A stretch of 54,732 nt of DNA from an uncultured Dorea sp. (GTDB taxonomy: Bacteria > Bacillota > Clostridia > Lachnospirales > Lachnospiraceae): contig CANTDX010000020.1 of the NCBI GenBank assembly GCA_947652615.1, positions 1-54,732 on the forward strand, given 5' to 3'. Position 1 is the first letter of the stretch; each line of letters begins with the position of its first letter. Shown piece by piece: positions 43,798-52,843 of this stretch. The position numbers and the translations under genes were made by a program. The notes beneath the pieces were generated by a model, which was not told the origin of the DNA, ran no database searches, and saw only the letters and a list, made by a program, of their open reading frames with translations.

Positions 43798-43837
43798 AAA
43801 TGAAATTCTTAGAATATATGAGACTCATATTTCATTT
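43798..43837. promoter_or_regulatory. Nested palindromes in the divergent intergenic region
   Basis: AAATGAAAT (43798-43806) with ATTTCATTT (43829-43837) and the 15-base ATATGAGACTCATAT (43816-43830) lie between two divergently read genes, where an operator would be expected. A plausible plus-strand promoter (ATGACC-N17-TATTAT) is further toward 43966. Confidence 0.4.
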
Positions 43838-43965
43838 GATGTGGCTATTCTAGCACATCTTATTCTGCGTTTCAAGAAAAACCGTTCGACAAATATGACC
43901 TTTTGACGCTTGTATCATATTATCTCCCTGATCTGCATATACTGATAATTAAGAGGTGACTTTCT

Positions 43966-44508
43966 ATGCAGACTATAAGAAATGCTTACAACACATATTT
44001 GAGAAGATATATCGCTCCCAGGGACATGCCTTACGCCCTGGCGGCGGTTGTGCTTGGCTTCCTGAACCATTTCCTCTATCAACTGACCGGAGGATCTGCC
44101 TTCATTGCCCTGATCTGCCCTGTCAATGAGTCCGTTTGGGAGCATTTGAAATTACTGTTCTTCCCGATCCTATTCGTATCGGCGGCGCAGTATCTAAGAT
44201 ACCGCCCGGAAGCAGTCCGCTTCTTCTACCACCGTTTCCTTGCCGCTATCTGTGCGGTGGGTGTAACAATAATCACGTTCTATACCTATACAGGTATCAT
44301 CGGACGGAATTTCCTGGTCATGGACATCCTGATCTTCGTGTTCAGCATCTTCTCTGCATTCGCTGTGGATGCTTATTTCTGCCGAAGATGCACAAGAAGG
44401 ACCTCACAGGCAGCAACCTTCTCCCTGTGGATCCTTGTCTCTTTGTGCTACTTTGTATTTACTTGTTTTCCTCCGGATATCCCGCTCTTCTTCTCGGTCC
44501 AAAGATAG
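43966..44508 (+). CDS. Small multi-pass membrane protein (DUF6512-like)
   Basis: The 180 residues contain about five membrane helices. The block CPVNESVWEHLKLLFFPILF (~48-67) is the mark of a family annotated DUF6512, common in Clostridia and of unknown function. AGGTGA lies 6 bases before the ATG. Its last 50 bp overlap the 3' end of the convergent surface-protein gene. Confidence 0.75.
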   Translation: MQTIRNAYNTYLRRYIAPRDMPYALAAVVLGFLNHFLYQLTGGSAFIALICPVNESVWEHLKLLFFPILFVSAAQYLRYRPEAVRFFYHRFLAAICAVGVTIITFYTYTGIIGRNFLVMDILIFVFSIFSAFAVDAYFCRRCTRRTSQAATFSLWILVSLCYFVFTCFPPDIPLFFSVQR

Positions 44509-46927
44509 TTATAGCACCCACTGCCGCGGCACATAAGAGCAACCACGGATATAACATCGTATAGTCGCCTGTCTTTGGACTTCTTGTGACATTACTGTTT
44601 GTGTTCGTTGCAGATGCAGCGCCATTCTGGTTCGTTCCTGCCGGCTTCAGATTCTCCGGCACATTTGCCTGAGACATGGCCTGATCTGATATTACAAGCA
44701 GATAATCAGATGCATGGCTGAACACCAGGCTTACATTGCCCTCTGAATCAATCTGGCCTGCGTCAATGAATACAAGCTTGCCGTTCTTGTCATGATAATA
44801 CAGATTGCCGTACTTTCCTGCATGCTCCGAACCAACACCGATTCTCAGTGTCGCCTTGAAGCCGAAGTCACCTTCATGCGCAAGAGAGATCTGCATACTT
44901 GGATTGCTGCCTGCAATCGCCGTTACCGTTGAACCTGGGATGTTATTCGTATTCTTGGTCACCTTAAGATCGGTACGGTCCCTGTTGTATATAGTCTGTA
45001 TATCTTTGCCGTTGATCGTCCAGCTATATCCGTCCATCACCAGAACTACATTCACGTCCTTCCCTTTTGCAGCCTCCAGGATTTCCGTCGGCACGGAAGT
45101 CCATGAATTCATATTTAACTGAACGGTCTGTCCCGGCGTTGAACTATTGATCTCTCCGACAACAGTACCGAGGTTTTTGTCGGGATACTTTATATCTCCT
45201 GAGGTTGAACCAGAAGTTGATCCTGACGGGGTTGACGGATTGGATGGCTTGGATGGTTCAGCCGGTTTCTTGATTACTTCCGCGCTTCCGCTGAATGTCA
45301 TATTATTATTAACAACAAATGTTTCATCCGGCGCCTTGCCTTCCTTCCAGGTAACCTCACCCAAACCTTCAAATTCAGTTAACGCAGTAACAGTCTCTCC
45401 CTTTTCCGCTACCTGGCAAAAGATTTTCTCTTCATCACCTGTATTGATGACGTACCGAACCAGGCAGTTCTCGTATGTGGCCATCACCAAAAAACCCTCT
45501 CCGTTTTTTACCGGATCGTTCCCGTTCCATATTATACCAGGAAACCATCCCTTGAATCTCAACCCTTCATAAGACGGCGGCTGTTCTGATTTAGCTGCCA
45601 GACCATATCCTCCATAAACCGTCAGTCCTTCTTCCGCAAGCATAGCCTCTCTTTCTGTAAACCACTTGCCCGTCTGATCATAATATTCCCGTACTATCTG
45701 TATCCATGTTCCCTCAGCAACCTTTGCCTTCAAAACAACTAAATGCTCAGTTTCTTTCTCTGGGATTACTTCATCTTCTTTGTAAGGAAGTATGTCAGGT
45801 TCCCATTCGATAAATGAATATTCCTCTGAAAAATCGTCCGGTACAAATTTCTTGATTTGCTTCAAAATATTTCCAAAGACTTCTCCCTGCTCAAACAAGA
45901 ATAATCTGTCTACTCTTCTTCCTGGATACATATATCTCGCCCGTATATAGCTTTTGTCATATTGCGCAATGATATTTACCGTCCCAGAGTGTTCTGAGAG
46001 CTCGAAGAACTGCGTATTTTCTGTAACTTCTATTCTTCCCCCTTCTTCCTTCCAACCAATCTGGGTAAGTCCCTCATAATCAGATTTCATTTCCGGAAAT
46101 GTGACCCCAACTTCTTTCAACGACTGACGGCGCTGTACGTTTTCCTTCTTAACCTCACCGACAGTGTAGTAATTCCCTTTCTCATCCAATGCCGAAAAAA
46201 CAATATTCACATCAAATGCCGAATCATCATAAGTATCACCATCATAAATATACACATAATACGGATCTGTTCCTTTATCCGGAAATTCATTATTTGTCCA
46301 TACTTGTCCAATTTTAATATAGTCAATATACCACTCACAAGGATACATATCTTCTGTTGTCAGGCTTCCATGATATTTGAAATCTTCTCCCAGCGTCAGC
46401 GTCACTTCAACAGGTTCACATTCATCTGACGCTGCCGCAGCAAATATAACCTTTCCGCTTTCCGGCAATTCCACATCGCTTTCATTAGCTACACCTATTG
46501 TAATCTCTAATTTTTCACCCTTTTTTATCTTCTGTCCGTTCTTATCCAGCACAACAGATGCAAGCTCCAGCTTTGAGTCCATTTTAGATTCATTTTGCTC
46601 CAGTTCCTTTTTGCTTCCCGAAACCTTCTCTTCTAACTCATCTGTCTGCACACCTGACTGATCACCAGACTCTTCTGGTTCCTCACTCTTCTGGTCATCC
46701 TTAACCTCATTTGTCTCTGATTCATCCTCTATCTCCGGAACAGTATCATCACCTGCATCGACCGCTTCATCCGAACCATTCTCAGCGTCCTTTTCAACTG
46801 TATCCGCAGCTGTTCCATCGCCTAATTCATCCGCATAGCTGCTGACAGGCCAAACCAATGTAACCAGCATCGCCAACAGCAGTGCAAAGACAATCTTTCC
46901 TTTCATTTGTCTCTTGCAAACTCTCAT
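44459..46927 (-). CDS. Large secreted surface protein with SPKTG sorting signal
   Basis: The 822-residue protein has a signal peptide (~8-32: IVFALLLAMLVTLVWPVSSYADE), an acidic low-complexity region (~33-115), a middle part with InlB-repeat-like beta segments (~120-560), a Pro-Ser-Gly-Thr linker (PSKPSNPSTPSGSTSGSTSG, ~580), a beta-rich domain with GSEHAGKYGNLYYHDKNGKLVFIDAG (~715) and a C-terminal SPKTGD motif, membrane helix and RRR tail (~782-822). The last part is a sortase signal in which Leu is replaced by Ser, as is common in Lachnospiraceae. It is probably linked to peptidoglycan. DNA of the middle part (45700-46600) is AT-richer than the C-terminal third. Function unknown. Confidence 0.85.
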   Translation of the reverse strand: MRVCKRQMKGKIVFALLLAMLVTLVWPVSSYADELGDGTAADTVEKDAENGSDEAVDAGDDTVPEIEDESETNEVKDDQKSEEPEESGDQSGVQTDELEEKVSGSKKELEQNESKMDSKLELASVVLDKNGQKIKKGEKLEITIGVANESDVELPESGKVIFAAAASDECEPVEVTLTLGEDFKYHGSLTTEDMYPCEWYIDYIKIGQVWTNNEFPDKGTDPYYVYIYDGDTYDDSAFDVNIVFSALDEKGNYYTVGEVKKENVQRRQSLKEVGVTFPEMKSDYEGLTQIGWKEEGGRIEVTENTQFFELSEHSGTVNIIAQYDKSYIRARYMYPGRRVDRLFLFEQGEVFGNILKQIKKFVPDDFSEEYSFIEWEPDILPYKEDEVIPEKETEHLVVLKAKVAEGTWIQIVREYYDQTGKWFTEREAMLAEEGLTVYGGYGLAAKSEQPPSYEGLRFKGWFPGIIWNGNDPVKNGEGFLVMATYENCLVRYVINTGDEEKIFCQVAEKGETVTALTEFEGLGEVTWKEGKAPDETFVVNNNMTFSGSAEVIKKPAEPSKPSNPSTPSGSTSGSTSGDIKYPDKNLGTVVGEINSSTPGQTVQLNMNSWTSVPTEILEAAKGKDVNVVLVMDGYSWTINGKDIQTIYNRDRTDLKVTKNTNNIPGSTVTAIAGSNPSMQISLAHEGDFGFKATLRIGVGSEHAGKYGNLYYHDKNGKLVFIDAGQIDSEGNVSLVFSHASDYLLVISDQAMSQANVPENLKPAGTNQNGAASATNTNSNVTRSPKTGDYTMLYPWLLLCAAAVGAITIFGPRRRAGYPEENK

Positions 46928-47033
46928 TTTTCTTTTCCTCCATAATACCTTTGTTGCTGAATTATATTTTATCCTCTACATAACTTCACTTGCACGCATT
47001 CCTCCTTCCCGTTGATATGATAGCGAGCAGCTC

Positions 47034-47531
47034 CTACTCTTCCACCACCGCGCTGATCTCCACGGACGACACGCTGTCTCCGTTCAGACCAATCGCAAGC
47101 TCTGTGTCCCCGCTCTCGTAGACCAGCTTAGCCGCGGATTCTTCCGAAGCCTCTCCGTAAGCGTCTGTTACCTCATCCTTCGTGCTTCCGATACTGATAC
47201 CTTTGTCGGTGGACACCGTATCGTCCATGAACACAACGGACAATACATAATCCTTGTCTCCGTCAGGATAAGTATTCAATTTAAAGCCCGGATAGGTATA
47301 CACCTTGTCGAGTCCTTCGAAAGCACAGCTCTCAGATTCAAAGTATTCGTCTGCTTCGCCCAGCCCTTCAATCACCTTGGATGCGTCCGCACCCATCTCG
47401 ATCTTCGTGGACCCGCTGGTGAATGAATAGCCTCCGTCAGACGCGCCTCCTTTGTCCGAACCGCCGCAGGCGGTAAGTCCGAACACCATGGACAGCGCTG
47501 CTGCCGTCATAATTCTTCTCATGTTTCTCAT
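47034..47531 (-). CDS. Small lipoprotein
   Basis: The 165-residue protein starts at ATG 47531 (AGGAGG 9 bases upstream). A signal peptide with lipobox LTACGG (~15-20) is followed by a compact domain with two similar halves (IEMGADASKVIEGLGEADEYF and ISIGSTKDEVTDAYGEASEES), the latter a BamE/SmpA-like helix pattern also seen in Firmicutes lipoproteins. It would be anchored on the outer face of the membrane. It follows the SGNH-like gene of the dlt-like operon by 101 bp and a strong hairpin, so it may be partly co-transcribed. Confidence 0.8.
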   Translation of the reverse strand: MRNMRRIMTAAALSMVFGLTACGGSDKGGASDGGYSFTSGSTKIEMGADASKVIEGLGEADEYFESESCAFEGLDKVYTYPGFKLNTYPDGDKDYVLSVVFMDDTVSTDKGISIGSTKDEVTDAYGEASEESAAKLVYESGDTELAIGLNGDSVSSVEISAVVEE

Positions 47532-47588
47532 TGTAATCTTCCTCCTTTTCTTCAGTAGCGCCCCCTCGCCTTCGCTCGGCGGCATTTC

Positions 47589-47631
47589 GGAGGAAGGCAT
47601 CCTAATAAATGCTTCGCATTTGCCTTCCTCC
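47589..47631 (-). other. Strong intercistronic hairpin after the SGNH-like gene
   Basis: GGAGGAAGGC (47589-47598) pairs with GCCTTCCTCC (47622-47631), with an inner hairpin AAATGC-TTC-GCATTT. No T-run follows on the minus strand. It begins right after the stop at 47633 and may stabilise the operon message or reduce read-through into the lipoprotein gene. Confidence 0.65.
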
Positions 47632-47632
47632 T

Positions 47633-48697
47633 CTAAAAACTCACGATTTCTCCATATTCTGATAGTTCTTTGCGCTGAACGGCTTCCATATAATCATAGA
47701 ACTGGATTTTTTCAGCATATACACTCTGATACTCCGGATCTGCTCTGTGATCCGTAAGCTCGTAATTCTCCTTCAGATATCTTCCAAAGTAACTGGTAAG
47801 TTTCTCTGCGCCCGTCAGGTTCATGTGCAGCCCGGCGTCGTATGTATCTGTGTTATAGTCGATCCCTACTTCCGAAGCCAGCTTCTCATAGTTGAAATAA
47901 TCAAGGCCGTATTGTGCCGCATATGCGGCGATCTGCTCGTCCCACTCGTCATACCAGTGGGGGAAGAGGCTCGGCGACTTGACCAGTACTAGTGCGATCC
48001 CGTTCTCTTCGCACAATGTCCGCATCTTGTCCAGATACCCCATGGCATTGCTGCCCAGCGTATAGTCCGCCAGAATATCCGGTTCCGGGAATCCTTCGGC
48101 GGGCCTTACATCCACCCGCATATAATAGCCGTTATGAGAGATCTTATCCTTGCCAAACATATAGGTCAGGTCTTCCGCCGACAGATCGGACCAGCGGGAA
48201 TGATACCGCAGGATCGGGAACAGGTAATCCAGAGTATTCTCCCTGTCCGTCATCGATGCCTTGATGGCGTCAAGCTTCGTCTTCGAGAATTCCATTCCGT
48301 CGATGGTCATACGGTTATAGGCTTCGCTCTGAGGTTCGTCATACTTGAGCGCCAGTACGTTGAATACAACGACTCTGGGCGTCTCGTACCGGAGAGTATC
48401 TTCCAGCATATAGTAAGACTGCCAGGCTAACTGCTGGGCGGAACCTCTGATATAACTGCTGATGCCATACTCCTCATACAGCGTGATGGGCGAGAAATTC
48501 TCATAGACCTCACAGTCTCCGACGAACAGCACCTCATGGCCGGTCGTCTCTTCGTAGTATTCGGCGGTCAGCGCGCCCTCTACAATGTCGGACATATACT
48601 TCGGCATCAGAAGCCGCTGCAGGAAGAACAACGTAACAAGCAGGACCGCCAGGAATGCCGCCGCCTTGAAAACCCAGACAAATGATTTCTTATGCAT
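47633..48697 (-). CDS. DltD-like / SGNH-fold protein with GDC in place of GDS
   Basis: The 354-residue protein has one N-terminal membrane helix (~7-28) and an extracytoplasmic SGNH-like domain: block I reads LFVGDCEVYENFSP (~55), where DltD- and AlgX-like relatives have a nucleophilic Ser; the late Asp-His pair is in TYDAGLHMNLTGAEKL (~305). Position after an MBOAT gene parallels dltB-dltD. In D-alanylation DltD carries the final transfer onto teichoic acid at the outer face. A Cys nucleophile, or a non-enzymatic role, is possible here. Confidence 0.75.
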   Translation of the reverse strand: MHKKSFVWVFKAAAFLAVLLVTLFFLQRLLMPKYMSDIVEGALTAEYYEETTGHEVLFVGDCEVYENFSPITLYEEYGISSYIRGSAQQLAWQSYYMLEDTLRYETPRVVVFNVLALKYDEPQSEAYNRMTIDGMEFSKTKLDAIKASMTDRENTLDYLFPILRYHSRWSDLSAEDLTYMFGKDKISHNGYYMRVDVRPAEGFPEPDILADYTLGSNAMGYLDKMRTLCEENGIALVLVKSPSLFPHWYDEWDEQIAAYAAQYGLDYFNYEKLASEVGIDYNTDTYDAGLHMNLTGAEKLTSYFGRYLKENYELTDHRADPEYQSVYAEKIQFYDYMEAVQRKELSEYGEIVSF

Positions 48698-48714
48698 TTG
48701 CCTCCCCCCTCCTT

Positions 48715-50310
48715 TTAGAATTGATTATAGATAAACTGGCTCTGGTCGAATCCGATTCCATAGGCGCCGAAGATTATGACCGATAAGACCAGCACATAGA
48801 AGACCGCATATCTTACGATCTCCGGCGCGGCGAAGATTAGATCCCGCACACTGCCTTTCTTCTCCTCAAGCAGACTGACTGCGAACAACAAGAGCAGGCA
48901 GACGGACAACAATGCGTAATCAGCTCCGGTAAGCCCTAATTCCAGGAATGCTTCTGTATGAAGCTCCGACAGCCGGAAATGTGTGAACATATTTCCGAAC
49001 ATACGGAATGTAAGGGGTACGTCCCGATAACAGTCGAACATGCGCAGACTGCTCATCAGCAGGATCGTCCGCAGGATTTCAAACACACCATACCAGCGCT
49101 TATCTTTTACATGGAATCTGTTGTGGAACTTCTTATATAATGGCTCGCATTCCTGGGAGATCATGATCACTACGAAGTTCATCAATCCCCATACGATGAA
49201 GTTCCAGCTTGCGCCGTGCCAGATTCCCGTCGTAAACCATACGGCGAAGGAGGACAGATACACCGGGACACGTTTCCCGATGAAATCTCCGAACTTCGCA
49301 CGGGAGGCTTTGGAGACGTTCAGCATCGGTTTGCACACGGAGATCGGATAGAAGATATAATCCGTGAACCAGGTTCCCATGGTGATATGCCACCTGTTCC
49401 AGTATTCTTTGATATTCTTAGACAGGTAAGGCCGCCGGAAGTTCTCAGCCACGGTGATCCCCATGGTCTCTGCGATACCGATGGTGATGTCGATCCCCCC
49501 GGTGAAGTCTGCATACAGCTCGAATGCATAGAACATCATGCCCACGAATACGAACCCGCCCTGATAGGTGTCCGGATTCTGAATGATGGCGTTCACGGCA
49601 GTCAATATCCGGTCCGCGATCACGGCCTTCTTAAAATACCCCCACAGGATCCGATAGAGTCCGTAAGCAACCGTTCTGGTATCAAAATCATGCCGCTCAT
49701 AGAGGGACTTCGCGAGGTCGCTGTATCTGCTGATGGGCCCCTGTACCAACTGCGGGAAGAAGGATACGAACAATGCAAGCCTGAACAGGTTCTTCTCCGC
49801 CCGGCACGTTCCGCGGTATACGTCTATGATGTAGCCCATGGTCTGGAAGGTGTAGAAGGAGATCCCCATAGGAAGCACCAGGTCTACGAAAGAGATCTGC
49901 CCGCCGCTCCCTAACATCTGCAGGAGTCCGTTAAAATTAGCGATCACAAAATTCGTATACTTCAGCACCGCCAGGATCCCAAGGTTGAACAGCAGGCAGC
50001 CGAACAGCCATTTCCACTGTTTTGCCTTCATGGAAGCCTTGTAAGCCTTCTTCTCTTCCCGGCTAAGGCTTCCCTTATTCGCCTTGATATAGGCGTCCTG
50101 CGTCTCCTTAAGGACGTCCAGCCTGCGGCCTGTCATATAGGTAGATACCGTTGTAGCGCCGATGAAGAGAAGGTATGACGGACTGGCTATGAAGTAGAAG
50201 GTATAACTGGCCGCCAGCAGGAACGGCCATTGACATTTCCTCGGGAGAAGATAATACAGCAGGAAAACCACCGCAATAAACCCGATAAAGCTATAGGATG
50301 TAAACAGCAT
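48715..50310 (-). CDS. MBOAT-family O-acyltransferase (DltB/AlgI-like)
   Basis: The 531-residue protein has about 11-12 membrane helices. MBOAT motifs are clear: FFPQLVQGPISRYSDL (~185), NIKEYWNRWHITMGTWFTDYIFYPI (~285) and the catalytic His in WFTTGIWHGASWNFIVWGL (~335). It would pass an acyl or aminoacyl group from the carrier across the membrane to an extracellular acceptor. GGAG precedes the ATG; the carrier gene ends 9 bp upstream. Confidence 0.9.
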   Translation of the reverse strand: MLFTSYSFIGFIAVVFLLYYLLPRKCQWPFLLAASYTFYFIASPSYLLFIGATTVSTYMTGRRLDVLKETQDAYIKANKGSLSREEKKAYKASMKAKQWKWLFGCLLFNLGILAVLKYTNFVIANFNGLLQMLGSGGQISFVDLVLPMGISFYTFQTMGYIIDVYRGTCRAEKNLFRLALFVSFFPQLVQGPISRYSDLAKSLYERHDFDTRTVAYGLYRILWGYFKKAVIADRILTAVNAIIQNPDTYQGGFVFVGMMFYAFELYADFTGGIDITIGIAETMGITVAENFRRPYLSKNIKEYWNRWHITMGTWFTDYIFYPISVCKPMLNVSKASRAKFGDFIGKRVPVYLSSFAVWFTTGIWHGASWNFIVWGLMNFVVIMISQECEPLYKKFHNRFHVKDKRWYGVFEILRTILLMSSLRMFDCYRDVPLTFRMFGNMFTHFRLSELHTEAFLELGLTGADYALLSVCLLLLFAVSLLEEKKGSVRDLIFAAPEIVRYAVFYVLVLSVIIFGAYGIGFDQSQFIYNQF

Positions 50311-50318
50311 GACAGCTC

Positions 50319-50546
50319 CTATTCATCTTCCAGCCGTACGATCAATTCATACAATGCCTGCGCGGAATTGAAATTATCCGGCACGATCTCCTCGGCAGGA
50401 ATCACTACGTCATACTCATCATTGATCTCAGAGATGATGCTGACGATGTCAAATGAATCGATGATCTTGCCGTCCACCAGATCGGTGCTGGTCTCAAAGT
50501 CTACCTCCGGGTGCAGATTGGTCAGAATTTTCAATAAAGCTTCCAT
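50319..50546 (-). CDS. Acyl/aminoacyl carrier protein (DltC-like)
   Basis: The 75-residue protein has a four-helix carrier pattern with the phosphopantetheine Ser in KIIDSFDIVSIISEI (~31), where DltC and ACPs have DSL/DSF. It would hold the activated residue as a thioester. AAGGAG precedes the ATG. Order ligase-carrier-MBOAT-SGNH is the dlt order with carrier and MBOAT swapped. Confidence 0.9.
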   Translation of the reverse strand: MEALLKILTNLHPEVDFETSTDLVDGKIIDSFDIVSIISEINDEYDVVIPAEEIVPDNFNSAQALYELIVRLEDE

Positions 50547-50567
50547 AGTATTTTCTCCTTATCTTTC

Positions 50568-52088
50568 TTATATTTTCTTACTCTGTGCCATGTTTAGCAG
50601 CTTTACGCGGTCTATCTTACCGTTCGCTGTCAGCGGCATCTCCTCAAGCGCATACACCAGATTCGGCGCCATGTATCTGGGAAGCGTCTTCCTGAGGCTG
50701 ACCACAAGCTCCTTGGTCTGGGCGTCTCCCGTATAGAAGAGCGTGATCTTCTCTTTCTCCTTATCATAGATACAGCATGCGCTGCGGACACCCTTGAGCC
50801 GATTCACATGAACCTCGATCTCGCCAAGCTCGATCCGGTGTCCCATATGCTTGATCTGGTGATCCTTCCTGGACAGGAAGACCAGTTCCCCGCGTTCATT
50901 TCGCATACCTATGTCTCCCGTGCGGTAGATCCGCTCATGGTAGTATGGGTTCAACGGGTTCTGAACGAACACTTCATCTGTCTTCTCATGATCTCCGTAA
51001 TACCCAAGTGTCAGCGCCGTACCCCGGATACAGATCTCGCCGGGATCCCCGGGCCGCGGCACTCTATTATTCTCATCCAGAAGAAGGATCTCCGTATTCT
51101 TGAACGGCCGGCCGATCGGAATTGGTTCTCCTTCTTCAAAGTCCCGGTCAACCTCATAATAACAACTCATCCCTGTCGCTTCCGTCGGACCGTACAGGTT
51201 GATGAAACGAGCGTCCGGAAGAGCCTCTTTCCACAGACGGAACTGCCTGATGGGGAATACCTCGCTTCCAAAGGCAACGGTACGCAGATACTTCGGGATG
51301 ATCTTGTCAAATGTCTTCGTGGACGAGATCATGGTAAGCGCCGAGACTACCCAACAGACGGTATTGATCTTATATTCGTTCAGGAATTCCACCAACTTGA
51401 CCGGGAACATGAACAATGACCTGGGTGTCAGGTAAGTGGTCGCGCCGCATTTCAAGCTGGAGAACAGCTCCTTTAAGCACGCATCGAAATACAGCGGCGC
51501 CTGATTGGCAAGTACAGACTTCTCTGAGATCTGCAATACCTCCGTTAAGTTCTCGACATAATCAATGACGGAGCGGTGGCATGCGGCTACACCCTTTGGC
51601 ACGCCTGTAGACCCTGAGGTGAATACGATATAGATCGGATCCGTATCGATCGCCGCCTCACGGACAGCGCCAAGCAGTCCGGGATCTGCCGATTCCCCGG
51701 CGATCTCATCATAGAGCAGCACCTCGCCGTCAAAATCACGGAACTCCTTCATCTGTTCACAGGTCGTCTCGTCGCAGATCACGGCGCGCGGTTTCAGGTT
51801 ACGGAAGATCAGATCGATCCTGAATGCCGGCATCTCCTCATCCATCGGCACATAGAAGCATCCGCTGTAGACTGCTCCCCAGAACGCGGCGATCATATGA
51901 GGATGCTTCTTCATATATATAACGACCGGTTCTTTCTGATAGCCCTTCTTCAGCAGACATGTCCCGATACTCCGGGACGCATCGGATACTTCCTGAAAGG
52001 TCATCCCCATAGATTCATTTGCAAATGCAGTTTTATCAGGATATTTTCTAACTGTCTCTTCCAGATATTCTAATATATTTCTCTGCAT
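50568..52088 (-). CDS. Amino-acid adenylating ligase (DltA-like)
   Basis: The 506-residue ANL enzyme has all core motifs: A3 FTSGSTGVPKGV (~172), A5 NLYGPTEATG (~295), A7 YRTGDIG (~395), A8 HQIKHMGHRIELGEIE (~415) and A10 Lys in PLTANGKIDR (~490). It would activate an amino acid with ATP and load it on the neighbouring carrier. The stretch aligned with the DltA D-Ala pocket (WVVSALTMISSTKTF) lacks the Cys of DltA (in ...DMCLLD). A different amino acid is therefore possible. Confidence 0.88.
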   Translation of the reverse strand: MQRNILEYLEETVRKYPDKTAFANESMGMTFQEVSDASRSIGTCLLKKGYQKEPVVIYMKKHPHMIAAFWGAVYSGCFYVPMDEEMPAFRIDLIFRNLKPRAVICDETTCEQMKEFRDFDGEVLLYDEIAGESADPGLLGAVREAAIDTDPIYIVFTSGSTGVPKGVAACHRSVIDYVENLTEVLQISEKSVLANQAPLYFDACLKELFSSLKCGATTYLTPRSLFMFPVKLVEFLNEYKINTVCWVVSALTMISSTKTFDKIIPKYLRTVAFGSEVFPIRQFRLWKEALPDARFINLYGPTEATGMSCYYEVDRDFEEGEPIPIGRPFKNTEILLLDENNRVPRPGDPGEICIRGTALTLGYYGDHEKTDEVFVQNPLNPYYHERIYRTGDIGMRNERGELVFLSRKDHQIKHMGHRIELGEIEVHVNRLKGVRSACCIYDKEKEKITLFYTGDAQTKELVVSLRKTLPRYMAPNLVYALEEMPLTANGKIDRVKLLNMAQSKKI

Positions 52089-52106
52089 GTTCTTTACTCC
52101 TTGGTA

Positions 52107-52820
52107 TTATGTGATCAAATTCCGGTATCTCTCCTTAAGTCTGCCCCCGCATCTTAAGATGGATCTCTGGGCCAGGATCTCCATCACGTCCAGGTATCCC
52201 CGGCCGATCGGATGATCCCTCTTGATCAGGGAAAGCTCCGTACATCCCAGGATGATCACCTGGGCGCCCTGTTCTCTCAGATGTGAAGATACCCGCTGGA
52301 ACTTATCTATATCGACAGGCCTTCCTGCCTTTACTTCTTCGTAGATCAATTCCATGACCGATTCCTGATATTCTCTCTTGGGGAGAAATACTTCTATACC
52401 CATCTCTTCTAATTCCCGCTGAAATATACGGCTTTGGATCGTCCCGTCGGTAGCCATGATGCCGGCGCTCCTGATCCGGCCGGCCCTAAGCTCAAGCCCC
52501 GTCTCCTGTATCGCATGGATGATAGGGACCGGGATATTCTCGGATAATTCTTCGTGAAAATAATGTGCCGTAACACAGGGAATACTGATACAGGCTACCT
52601 TCTGCCCGGCAAGCTTCCTGCCGATCTCAATCATATCCCAGACCGGATTCCTGCTGCTTACTCCCAGTATATAAGACGTCCGGTCCGGGATCTCCGGAGC
52701 GTTGTACACGATCATGGACAGATGGTCCTGATCCCTCTTCGCATCGGTCATCTGGATGATCAGTTCCATAAAATAAGCAGTTGCAATCGGACCCAGGCCG
52801 CCTATGATACCCAGTGTCAT
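52107..52820 (-). CDS. Aspartate/glutamate-racemase family protein
   Basis: The 237-residue protein has the family fold with both catalytic Cys: PCVTAH (~78; usual form PCNTAH) and ILGCTELS (~190). These PLP-independent enzymes epimerise amino acids by two-base chemistry. Replacement of the substrate-contact Asn by Val may change specificity. The ATG at 52820 is preferred (AGGAGG 8 bases upstream) over one two codons earlier. It ends 18 bp before the ligase, pointing to supply of a D-amino acid. Confidence 0.88.
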   Translation of the reverse strand: MTLGIIGGLGPIATAYFMELIIQMTDAKRDQDHLSMIVYNAPEIPDRTSYILGVSSRNPVWDMIEIGRKLAGQKVACISIPCVTAHYFHEELSENIPVPIIHAIQETGLELRAGRIRSAGIMATDGTIQSRIFQRELEEMGIEVFLPKREYQESVMELIYEEVKAGRPVDIDKFQRVSSHLREQGAQVIILGCTELSLIKRDHPIGRGYLDVMEILAQRSILRCGGRLKERYRNLIT

Positions 52821-52843
52821 ATTCATTTCCTCCTAAAGTAACG

